Below, piece by piece: positions 28,301 to 36,713 of a stretch of 64,000 nucleotides of DNA (positions are counted from its first letter, which is position 1; each line of letters begins with the position of its first letter). The notes beneath the pieces are model-generated. The model did not search any database, was not told the origin of the DNA, and was given only the letters and a program-made list of their open reading frames with translations. The translations under genes and the position numbers were made by a program. The DNA is from a virus: IMG/VR virus record IMGVR_UViG_3300033143_001281, positions 16,271 through 80,270 of that record; one strand, given 5' to 3'.

Positions 28301-31300
28301 ACTTTAAATGCCGCAGGAGAATATGTAAGTTCTACTCCAGTAGAGTTTAGTGATAGTTATTTGCTAGAACCTACTACTGAAAGAGGATCAACAATATCAG
28401 CATATTATGGTGCATTAAAATTTAATTTTGATAATCAATATGGTCAGTTATCTGGTATCAAACAAGTTCAAATGCGTGGTTGTGTTGAGCTGCTTGATCC
28501 TGATAAACCAGATGAATATTTATACAGCAGTAAACCTATTTTTGCAGGAGATACATTTGTAGGTAGGTATACTGAAAAAGTTATAATGCCAATATTTAGT
28601 AATTATTTATTAGGCCAACCTGATAATTATACTTTTGATTATTCTTTATATGTAAACATACCTTACCCAAGATGGTGGTTAAATTCTCAAAGATATGACA
28701 TCACACCATTAGCAAGAGAAATAGCTACTCTAGGTCTTGTTAGTACTGGCTCTTTAGAAGCTCTTTATCCAAATGATTTATTTTATTTGGATAGAGGTAA
28801 TGATTCTTGTGCTACAGGTTTTAATGCATTATTTAATGATGATGATCCTAATCCAACATTTGAAATGCTATATGCATATATGTATACACATATTAATGGT
28901 ATGTTAGATTTTTATGTGGAGTCTGAAATTAATTTAGATCAAAGAGATTGGGAAGATGAACCAGCAAAAAGAATATACAGTGTTTATGATTATAATGATA
29001 CTGATGAATTATTCCATGCAGCTATAGAAAAAGAAGACAACTTTTATAAATATGATGAATCATTAAGTGTTGGAAAGTTTCCTACACAAATGGCATCTTT
29101 TGCTGAAGTACAGCGTTTAGATTATGATCCTTACATTGCTGAGACTTGTTATGTAAATTATCCTAAAAGGTTAATATATTCTTTACAGGCACAAGAAGAA
29201 TCAAGAAAAGATTATTGGAGAGTATTTTTAAATAACAACTATAGAGATTTTAAAAATGATGTTAGTGTTATAAAACCAATCAATAAAAGCGGTGCATTAA
29301 TATTCTTTCCACATTTGTCACCTCAAATGTTTCAGGGACTTGATACATTGAAGACTCAGCTTGATACTAAATTAACAATAGGTGATGGTGGTTTGTTTAG
29401 TCAACCCTTCCAAAATGTTGCAAATGCAGATATATCTAATGAGTATGGTTCATGTGAAAGTTTAAGAGGTGTTATTAATACACCTGTTGGTTTATTTTTT
29501 ATATCACAAGCACAAGGTAAGATATTTCAATATGCTGGTAAAGGTCTTCAGCCAATATCAAATCAAGGTATGAAATGGTGGTTTGCAAAATATTTACCAT
29601 CTAAATTTATAAAACAATTTCCAAATTCAGAGACATCAGTATGGACAGATAATCCAGTTCAAGGTGTGGGTTGTCAAGTTATATATGATTCAGTAGATGA
29701 TGTAGTTTATTTTATGAAAAAAGATTATAAACTTAAATCTCAATATATTGCAACAGCAGAATTTGTTGACACTGATTATAAGCCGGTTATTGTAGAAACT
29801 GTACCTGGTGTAAAAGTTAATGTAGACATAGGTGATCCAATTTATTTTGATGATTGTTCATGGACTATTAGTTATGATCCTAAAGTTAAAGCTTGGATTT
29901 CATTTCATGATTGGCACCCTGAATTAGCGTTACCAAGTATAAATCATTTCTTTACTACAAAAACAACAACTACTACTATACCTCAATGTCCTCCAGGATA
30001 TTCTTATAATCCTTCAAATGGTTTGTGTGAAATAGCAATTAATCAAACTGTAGATGCAACTATTGTTGTTGATGAAATAACTGAAAATGTTGTATCAGGT
30101 GGACCAGTTAATTGTTTGGTAGATGTTGTGATTGCAATGGACACTTCTGGTAGTACAAATAGTGCTAATAGAAGACAAGCACAACTTGCCCTTGTTGCTG
30201 CTTTCTTAGCGGATCCTCAAATAGTAACTTTGATGAATAATGCACAGATGCAGATTGGATTTACAGAATGGGATACTACAACTCAACCTTATAATATTCC
30301 TAATCCTGCTGGTGGTACTTGGTCTATGAGTAATACAGTTACTAATGCAGCGGTACAAAACTGGTATAACTCAGTATGGTGTGTTGGAGGAGGTTGTGGT
30401 ACAAGTGAAATTGTAGGTTTGAATGGCGCACAAGCATTAATAAATAATAAGGCTGGTTCTCAACTAGGAGATAGAAGTGCTCAACCAAATTTTAGAAATG
30501 TTATTTTATTTATAACAGATACAACAGGTACTCCTGGTGCACAAACTGGACAACCTTTTCAAAGTAGCAATGTAGGTACTGGTACTGGACCTGCTAACCA
30601 ATTTTTGTATGGTATATATTGTGGTGCTACAAATGCAACTCCACCTAGTACAGCAACATTAAATGCAATAACACAAACTACAGGACCAGTTAACGTTGAT
30701 CCATTTCAATTTGGTATAAATGCTGCCAACCCAGCAACTTTTCAACCTGTTGCAAATGCTATTGCTGGTGCAGTTTGTGGAACAGATTATGAGTGTGAAT
30801 GTCCTACAGGCTATACATTAGTTTATCCAGACCCTGTTACTTCATCATATAGTTCTGCTACTGGTACTTGTACAGATGTTCCTGGAGAAGCTCCAATATG
30901 TAGAAGAGTTACTTGTGAGTGTCCACCTGTTGTTGTGCCTGGAACAGTAGTTACCGAATTGGGAACTTGTCCAGATAGTGCTCCTGGAATATATGATATT
31001 GGTGATCCTAATTGGGTTGACCCAGATCCAAGACGTTGTAATTTTTATTTTTATGAAAGTACAACAGCTAATTTTGAAGTAGGATCATTTTGGAGACATA
31101 ATGTAAGATGTGATTTATTTGCAAATTACTATAATGAAGATTACCCATGGGAAATAGATTTAATATCTAATACCGGTCAGTCAGTAAACACAGTCCGTAG
31201 TTTTGAATATCAATTAGAGACTTATGTTTATAAAGGAGATCCTCAATATAATATGTGTGGGGGAGATAAATGGGAAGATTTAGATTTTAATTTTGATAGA

Positions 31301-31699
31301 GCAATTGTATATAACAATGATCAGACTTCTGGATTATTAAATATTAATCAGCAGTCTACAAATGATCCTTGGGGTAATCTAACATATCCAATAATAAATT
31401 TTAATAGTATAGATATTTTAGCATCTAAAGTTGAACACAAATTTAGATTTAATCAATTTTGGGATATAACAAATGATAGAGGAGAATTTACAAATGTTGA
31501 GCAGTCTATATTTGATACGGAATGTAATGGATATATAAGACCTTTAAATAGTATAAATTTAAATTATAATAAACCTCCAACACAAAGAAAGAAGTTTAGA
31601 CATTATTCAAATCAAGTTATATTAAGAAGACAGCTTTCAGGAAATAGAAAAATGTTATTAAGATTAAATAATACTAAGTTATTACTATCACAAAGATAA
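25376..31699 (+). CDS. Muzzle/'stabilization' tail protein with inserted vWA domain
   Basis: 2107 aa. The N-terminus (TNSFTKGMNKDIAPSLENNQ) and the segment DGNNPSRTLNID near 150 match the crAss-like tail protein usually annotated 'stabilization protein', called muzzle in phicrAss001, which forms the distal tail barrel. The signature WISFHDWHPELALPS ends near residue 1520, and its usual continuation FWRHNVRCDLFANYY only resumes at 1905. Between them, at about 1530-1900, is an insert: a Thr-rich linker, an EGF-like Cys segment (CPPGYSYNPSNGLCE), a vWA domain (VVIAMDTSGSTNS with D1589, S1591, S1593; later FITDTTG) and a second Cys-rich part. The C-terminal 200 residues resume the family (DLDFNFDRAIVYNNDQTSGL). 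It overlaps the next gene by 1 base. Confidence 0.8.
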   Translation: MAKKRSSSSNNRQRQSRTSSSVQTNSFTKGMNKDIAPSLENNQSWWHARNAANNSEDGDVGVIGNEPANLACGVIPYTIIGAVHRYGDEWIVYSTDDINSEIGKFDDSECKYETLVNDPCLNFNRKYLITGAAKENFDCTWQVYWDDGNNPSRTLNIDDIPWKKVQVTGPDIDGSDCVTYEVIEPKRLDCEQIRLAPLVDTPCIVLSNSTDSGMIRNGAYQVFVAYVENEVRVTDYIGISNIQTIWSHEGSNGSLNISLSNLDKDYEYYEVVLLRRNQGQTSAKRIGFYSVQQSDINIDYIDESLPAVSLETIPLRSPAYEKSESMFVVNDWLIRQGPTEQFDFNYQPDANNIQVEWVANAENTNFYYKGGNKYNFLRDEQYAFFIRWIYNTGERSSSYHIPGRAPESYTTPSGLVYQEDEIIYGDNVLDTVSGDKLFKVYNTASVTSLVTEELDDGTVVYARGKMGYWESTERYPMKPDIWGDLCGKPIRHHKMPSEETSNALALTNTSGDLINILGVQFSNIARPKYNDGTFIPNVVGYEILRGSRLGAKSILAKGLFRNMRKYTVPNPEDLIGNNVQGLYVNYPYNDLRPDIYFHTGGSGSLKRTDGCDSFDGSMTSYQALGDEPDIGGEPAGYSRKVFSFSSPDLMFTKPFLNAYETRIYGQLSGNATGRFKQSEDHPQFKLLRGGAALVASIIGFGYAIHQIRGTEGRRMNSTGGNMTSISGKGEEIKGTEQRGNNGFVTLTVPPGVATVNWSPRSGGVISGGDWEIQDPAKLTTYQTAATAAVGASSGSSLALSLLMESLAGIGDLYTGGLVTEIQEGAQITQNAGHASVLGVNSGIQTNTRTKDTSTSNIPQIFRTITGLLSTQTNLAIGGNEIIELLYNLADESSFAYKYNSEGFFFDFSNQTNGLWRIKNTDSNYIGQSFQTFNQGEYKINNLYRPSTVAVALDKELTDPATVDTSRFSIGGELNLTLNAAGEYVSSTPVEFSDSYLLEPTTERGSTISAYYGALKFNFDNQYGQLSGIKQVQMRGCVELLDPDKPDEYLYSSKPIFAGDTFVGRYTEKVIMPIFSNYLLGQPDNYTFDYSLYVNIPYPRWWLNSQRYDITPLAREIATLGLVSTGSLEALYPNDLFYLDRGNDSCATGFNALFNDDDPNPTFEMLYAYMYTHINGMLDFYVESEINLDQRDWEDEPAKRIYSVYDYNDTDELFHAAIEKEDNFYKYDESLSVGKFPTQMASFAEVQRLDYDPYIAETCYVNYPKRLIYSLQAQEESRKDYWRVFLNNNYRDFKNDVSVIKPINKSGALIFFPHLSPQMFQGLDTLKTQLDTKLTIGDGGLFSQPFQNVANADISNEYGSCESLRGVINTPVGLFFISQAQGKIFQYAGKGLQPISNQGMKWWFAKYLPSKFIKQFPNSETSVWTDNPVQGVGCQVIYDSVDDVVYFMKKDYKLKSQYIATAEFVDTDYKPVIVETVPGVKVNVDIGDPIYFDDCSWTISYDPKVKAWISFHDWHPELALPSINHFFTTKTTTTTIPQCPPGYSYNPSNGLCEIAINQTVDATIVVDEITENVVSGGPVNCLVDVVIAMDTSGSTNSANRRQAQLALVAAFLADPQIVTLMNNAQMQIGFTEWDTTTQPYNIPNPAGGTWSMSNTVTNAAVQNWYNSVWCVGGGCGTSEIVGLNGAQALINNKAGSQLGDRSAQPNFRNVILFITDTTGTPGAQTGQPFQSSNVGTGTGPANQFLYGIYCGATNATPPSTATLNAITQTTGPVNVDPFQFGINAANPATFQPVANAIAGAVCGTDYECECPTGYTLVYPDPVTSSYSSATGTCTDVPGEAPICRRVTCECPPVVVPGTVVTELGTCPDSAPGIYDIGDPNWVDPDPRRCNFYFYESTTANFEVGSFWRHNVRCDLFANYYNEDYPWEIDLISNTGQSVNTVRSFEYQLETYVYKGDPQYNMCGGDKWEDLDFNFDRAIVYNNDQTSGLLNINQQSTNDPWGNLTYPIINFNSIDILASKVEHKFRFNQFWDITNDRGEFTNVEQSIFDTECNGYIRPLNSINLNYNKPPTQRKKFRHYSNQVILRRQLSGNRKMLLRLNNTKLLLSQR
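29960..31087 (+). other. vWA-containing insert within the muzzle gene
   Basis: This segment encodes residues of about 1530-1904 of the muzzle protein. It begins at the poly-Thr linker after HDWHP...FFTTK and ends at FWRHN, two blocks that I expect to be nearly adjacent in other crAss-like homologues. It contains the DTSGS metal-site motif and flanking Cys-rich modules. Boundaries are approximate. Confidence 0.6.
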
Positions 31700-32997
31700 T
31701 GAAAGAATCATTTGAATATAGCACAGTCAGAGGTTTGCCGGGTGGGCCTAACGAAGAAATTACTTATGTAACAGGTGTTTTTTCTATAGAGGGTTATAAA
31801 AGAAACTCACCTGATGTAAACAATCCTTATAATATTATACCATCAGCAGATATTACTATGAAGGGTGTAGATTTTCCAGTTAGAGGATATGGTAATAATG
31901 GTATTGTTCAAGATATGATACCCGGAAAAGAAAATTATAACTATGGAGATGCAGATTATGTTGTTGAAGTTCCAATGGCTGAAACTGGTGGTGAAGGTAG
32001 ATGTTGGCCTGGATATAAACCTGTTAGTGGAAAATTAGCATATACTTCTGGTAGTTGTGAAAAAGCGCAGGATGGTACAGAAACACAACCTATAGAGCTT
32101 GATGAAGTTGTTGTTAAAGCATATAATTTAAATAAGCTAACTGAAGATGAAAGAAAGCTTTATAACATTTTTAGAACAGGTGTAGGAAGATTGCAAATGA
32201 TAGATAACCCTGATTATAATCCAAACTGGAAAGATAACCCATCAGAAAACATAGGTATTGTAAGAAGAGAAAAAATACCAATGAAAGATGAAGATGGTAG
32301 ATCAGTGAGAGTAAAAGATTTTATGCCTAATTTAAAATTATATAAAAAGATTGATGGAAATAATGTTGAATTTGATGTTTCTTTTGAAGATGCTTTACGT
32401 TTATATAGAGAAGCTGGATCACCAACTATATCTAATAAACCAGGTTTTATGGCAAGATTAATGCCTGAAAAATATAAAGTTAATAAAAAATCTGGAGATT
32501 TTAGAGCTCATGCTAATCCGGTTTTTAATAAAATTTATATACCAGAGGGATCGGGTCCAAGTTATTTTAAACCTTTTCTTGCTGAAATAGCTCACATACA
32601 TCCAGATTATAATTTTTTACCAACATTATCGGGTACACTAGACAGAATAAAAAGGTCATATCAAGAAAGTGATTTTATAATACCTGGTCCTGGTTTTATA
32701 CCTTTACCTACTAAAATAGCAGATGATAGTAATTATAAAAGCAAAAAAGATTTTGAATATAAAACTCATCAGATAGCAGAAAAAAATATTGCAGATGCTT
32801 ATTTTAAAAGAAAGGAAAAAGGCGGGCAAGTAAAAGAAATGTTTAGTACATATGCAAATTACATTAATGGAAAAGATAAAAGTCAAAATGCTAAAAAAGC
32901 ATTTGATAAACTAAATAGAATCTATTATAAAGATGCTAAGAAAAGTGGGATGGGCGTAGCTAATTTTATTGCTACATATATTATTCCAAATTCTTAA
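31699..32997 (+). CDS. Hypothetical protein with possible degenerate zincin motif
   Basis: 432 aa. It starts at TAATG, overlapping the muzzle stop by 1 base. Residues 1-150 are loop-rich, with a Cys pair (EGRCWPGYKPVSGKLAYTSG then SCEKA) and an acidic/hydrophobic strand LDEVVVKAYNL. Residues 285-300 (FKPFLAEIAHIHP, with A295-E-I-A-H299) look like an HExxH zinc-protease helix that has lost its first His. A second possible conserved spot is EYKTHQIAEKN near 354-364. If the family is a metallopeptidase, this copy is probably inactive. I do not recognise it with confidence. It precedes genes for internal proteins. Confidence 0.4.
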   Translation: MKESFEYSTVRGLPGGPNEEITYVTGVFSIEGYKRNSPDVNNPYNIIPSADITMKGVDFPVRGYGNNGIVQDMIPGKENYNYGDADYVVEVPMAETGGEGRCWPGYKPVSGKLAYTSGSCEKAQDGTETQPIELDEVVVKAYNLNKLTEDERKLYNIFRTGVGRLQMIDNPDYNPNWKDNPSENIGIVRREKIPMKDEDGRSVRVKDFMPNLKLYKKIDGNNVEFDVSFEDALRLYREAGSPTISNKPGFMARLMPEKYKVNKKSGDFRAHANPVFNKIYIPEGSGPSYFKPFLAEIAHIHPDYNFLPTLSGTLDRIKRSYQESDFIIPGPGFIPLPTKIADDSNYKSKKDFEYKTHQIAEKNIADAYFKRKEKGGQVKEMFSTYANYINGKDKSQNAKKAFDKLNRIYYKDAKKSGMGVANFIATYIIPNS

Positions 32998-33026
32998 ACC
33001 CTAAAGATTAGTGAATCTCCTTAATT

Positions 33027-33040
33027 ATTTGTATATTAAT
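33027..33040 (+). promoter_or_regulatory. Putative late promoter motif
   Basis: ATTTGTATATTAAT (33027-33040) fits the recurring GTATATTA element, with an imperfect downstream half. It follows a weak hairpin (AGATT/AATCT near 33005-33018) and precedes the ATG at 33058. Confidence 0.4.
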
Positions 33041-33057
33041 AATATAATATTAGCAAA

Positions 33058-33726
33058 ATGGATCTAAATAAAATAAGTTTAAAACAACAAGGTGGGGATG
33101 CTATGATTCCAAATGAACCGGGTATGAGAAATGAACCCAAAGTAGATCCTGCTATTCAACAAATTACTGAGTTTTTTGCACAAGCAATTGAGTCAGGTCA
33201 AAGACCTGAAGATGTTGTTATTTCTTTGATGGATAAACAAGTTGATCAAGAAACTATCATTCAAGTTCTTACAGGTATAGGTTATGAACAAAATGACTTA
33301 GAAGTTTTGTTTCAAAACATTCAAGAAAGAACTAACCCTGCACCTCCAACAGATCAACAGATAAATCAAAATCCTGAACAGTTAGCAAGACAACAAAAGA
33401 TACAAGAAGAGCAAGAAGGTTTAAACGTTAATATAGATCCTATTGAAATGGCTAAATCTGGTATTGAAATTAAGCCAGAAAATAGAGGTAAGTTTACTAA
33501 GTGGGCTAAAGCACGTGGTATGACTGTTAAAGAAGCATATACAAAGGTTTTAAAAAATAAAGATAGATACCCTGCATCAGTTGTAAAGATGGCTAATTTT
33601 GCACGTAATGCAGCTGGTTGGAAAAAAGGACAAGAGGGTGTTGAAATACCAAGCCAAGCTTTAGATGTAGTTGAACCATCTGCTTTGGAAAGAATGCAAG
33701 CTAAACTTCGTAACTTCGTGGCTTAA
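33058..33726 (+). CDS. Structural protein with phage-type basic C-terminal motif
   Basis: 222 aa. The N-terminal half is helical, with IIQVLTGIGYEQNDLEVLFQ resembling a UBA-like helical repeat. The middle is Gln/Asn/Pro-rich. Residues 155-205 hold a motif I know from many phage structural proteins: IEIKPENRGKFTKWAKARGM followed by VLKNKDRYPASVVKMANFAR and NAAGWKKG. Its function is unknown; it may contact DNA or the capsid. The gene overlaps the next by 1 base (TAATG), so the two are translationally coupled. Confidence 0.55.
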   Translation: MDLNKISLKQQGGDAMIPNEPGMRNEPKVDPAIQQITEFFAQAIESGQRPEDVVISLMDKQVDQETIIQVLTGIGYEQNDLEVLFQNIQERTNPAPPTDQQINQNPEQLARQQKIQEEQEGLNVNIDPIEMAKSGIEIKPENRGKFTKWAKARGMTVKEAYTKVLKNKDRYPASVVKMANFARNAAGWKKGQEGVEIPSQALDVVEPSALERMQAKLRNFVA

Positions 33727-36711
33727 TGAAAAGAGACGAAAGGGCATCATCTATGACTCCAGAAAATTCACCTCTATTCTGGGGCACAGAAGTAATGGGT
33801 GGTATTCCTGAAGGATATGCACTAAATCCATTACAAACAGCGGAGTTTAGAGATGTAAATCAAAATGGTAAAGATGATAGGGAAGAAGGCCTATATATAA
33901 AAAGAGATTTAATACGTAAAGAAGATTTGCCTAAAAGCAATGGTCTAAAAAAAGGTGGGGAGTTTAAACCACATTTAATGTATGATCCAAAGACTGGTAA
34001 AGCTTATGAAGCTAAAGTACCAGCTGATCATGAAAGAATGGCTAAGATGGGATACTTGCATAAAGATGAAATGCAAGGTGGTAAAGCTCAGATGGGTTTT
34101 GAAATGTCTGAGTTAGCAAATTTTCTAAGAACCGTAGAAGGTGATGATCTAACCCAGTATAAACAAAATTATCAAAATAGTTTTATGGCTGAAGGATATA
34201 AACCTAGCCAAGAGGAGTTTGATAGAATGGATCAATCTACAAAAGAAATGTATGTTGAATCTTTTCCTGGTCATTATAAAATATCAGCTGATACACCAAC
34301 AGCTTTAGATTTATACAAGTTAAGATATCAAAATAGTTTTATGATGCCTACACAAACTGATGGGCCTCAATACAAATATGGTGGACCAAAAGGTGAAGAA
34401 GCTTATTTAGCAAGAAGAGATGCTGCAATAAAAGCATCTATGGATAAAGCATATACAGGTAAAGAATTAAATGATGCTATTCAAAAATATGCTAAAAAAG
34501 ATAATATTTATATTACAGGTAAGGACGGCAATGTGATATATGATGGTAGAAGTAATGAATCTCCTGCTGCTAATGGAGTAGTTACAAATCCATTTTATGT
34601 AAACCCTTTAATATTTAGTTCAGGTAAAAGTTTTCAGCCGGGTAGACTTGTAAATGATATTACTGATTTATATATGGGTGTTATTGGAACAGAAGATAGT
34701 CCTGGTATAATAGGTTATGGAGGAGCAGAAGCTAACTATTTACAAAATCAAAAAGATAAATATGAAAATGCAACATTTGAATATAAAGCAGATGATTCAC
34801 CAGAAAATATAGAAGCTATAAAAGCTTACATGAAACAATATGCTTTAGAGAATCCTAATGTAGAAGATGCAATTGCTAATTTACCAAATATTAAAACTAG
34901 TGAAAGAAAAGTAGATAAAGCATTAAACTCATTTACAGATTGGTTTAAAAATGCAGGACAAAATGTAAAACAAGGTGGTCAAGAAACATATAATGCTATC
35001 ATAGATATGATACAAGGTACTAAGGGTACTAGCACAAGAACACCGGGTATAGTTCCTGATGCTCAACTTGGTAATGGTGAATTTGGTGATTTTGATGTTA
35101 TGACAGAAGATAACCCATATGGTTTACCAAATTGGATGTTTGATTTAACTGTAGATCCTGGTCAAACTAATTATATGGAAGACACAAGGGCTGTGGCAGA
35201 TGCACAGTTAGCAAAAAAGTTTCCTGGTTTAGGTGATACACCTTTGCAAGAAGAACAAAATAAACAACGTGAAAATCAAGAAAGAGATGCACAATTAACT
35301 GCAGATGAATTATTTGAAAAAATAGAACCTGGTACTATGGATATAGATACCAATGAAGGATTCTTTGAAAAAGCAGAAAGATTTGGTAATAGCACAGCTG
35401 TTAGACTGGCTGATCAACTTGCAGATAGTACAGTTAAAATTTTTAGTAATGTAAATGACATTTATGCTGATCAAGCTGTTGATGAAGCACAAGTAGATTT
35501 TTATAATACTAGAGGTGCAGATTTTGTAGCTCCAGTTGTTACTGATGCTTTATTTAAAAGAGGAAAAGGACCAGATATAAATTCAGGTATTTATGGTTCT
35601 GAGGGAGATGCAACTACAGGTTTATATTTAACCAAGAAAGGTGGTGAACCTAGTAATGCAGGTTTTCAAGCTTTGCCAGATTATGTTCAAGATAAGATAA
35701 TGAAAAGACAAAATGGTGGAGAAGAAATATATAACAATCCTTTTGGTGATCTAAGATCTTTTACAGATGATTTGAATCAATATCAAGATGGAAATGGTGA
35801 GATGACAAAAGATGAATTAATGAGTCAAATAATGGATCTTAGAAGTCAAGTAGAAAAAGAGGACTCAAGGATTCAAAATTTCCAAAGTAATATTGACAAG
35901 TTATATAGAGGCTTTTTAACATCTAAAGAAGTGGATGATGAGGAACTAAGAAAAGCGCAACTAGCAGAGATATTAGGTGCTGATTCTTCCATTGATCCTG
36001 CTTTATTTAATACTATTGAAGGTGATTATGGACAGCGTGTTGTAGGATTAGATAGTATTCCAGCAGCAACTAGAAAGTGGTTACAAAGTGGGACTAATGC
36101 AGGTTATGGTTGTACAAGCTATGGTTGCGGAATATTAAGACAAGCAGGTGCAACAACTGCAGAAGGCAAACCTTTTCCAATTATATCAGGAAATAGCCAA
36201 CTTAATAGTATGATTGAACGCAATGAAGGAGGTTTAGGAATGCAATTAATGGAACCTGGTTTTACTGATTTATTACCAGGTGATAGAGTTGTATCTAATT
36301 ATAGTACTTCAGGTGGATCTGGTTCTGCACATACAATGATATTTACTGGAGATTATGATGAAAGCGGTTCTCCTATAATGATGGAAAATAGTGGTGGTAG
36401 AGTTAGAGGTGGAGTAAGTTATAGATCATTGAGTGATATTAAAGGTTATCAAGATACTAGTGATCCTGAATCAGGATTAAGAGTAACAAGATATGTGGGT
36501 CAAGCACCTGAATTACGCACTCAACTAAGAGATTTACAAAGAGAATTAGACCGTAGAAATATGGCTGATATACCTTTAAAAACTAGACCTATAGCACAGC
36601 TTTCAACTTTAACCACCTACTTTTCAAAAAAGCGGTGGTGAAACAATAAATGTTGATGCTACAATGTTAGCTAAATTAATTGCAGCAGGAGCTGATATAG
36701 AAATGTTATAA
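33726..36711 (+). CDS. Large virion protein with C-terminal NlpC/CHAP-like cysteine hydrolase; frame break near its end
   Basis: The first frame gives 971 aa, ending at a TGA at 36639. Removing one base in TTTTC (36621-36625) or in the adjacent A6 run continues as FQKSGGETINVDATMLAKLI and ends with TAA at 36709-36711, 2 bases before the next ATG, which strongly suggests the true C-terminus. An EF-hand-like loop (DVNQNGKDDREE) lies near residue 46 and another (DGNGEMTKDEL) near 690. Residues about 790-920 resemble an NlpC/P60-CHAP hydrolase: Cys796 in GYGCTSYGCG, LLPGDRVV, and His869 in GSAHTMIFTG. Such domains cut peptidoglycan during entry. It is probably a tail- or head-internal lytic protein. 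Confidence 0.65.
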
Positions 36712-36713
36712 TT

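Noticed and set aside
32101-32125. LDEVVVKA in the 432-aa protein as a TonB-dependent receptor motif
   Set aside because: Only a short strand-like match. No signal peptide, plug or barrel follows.
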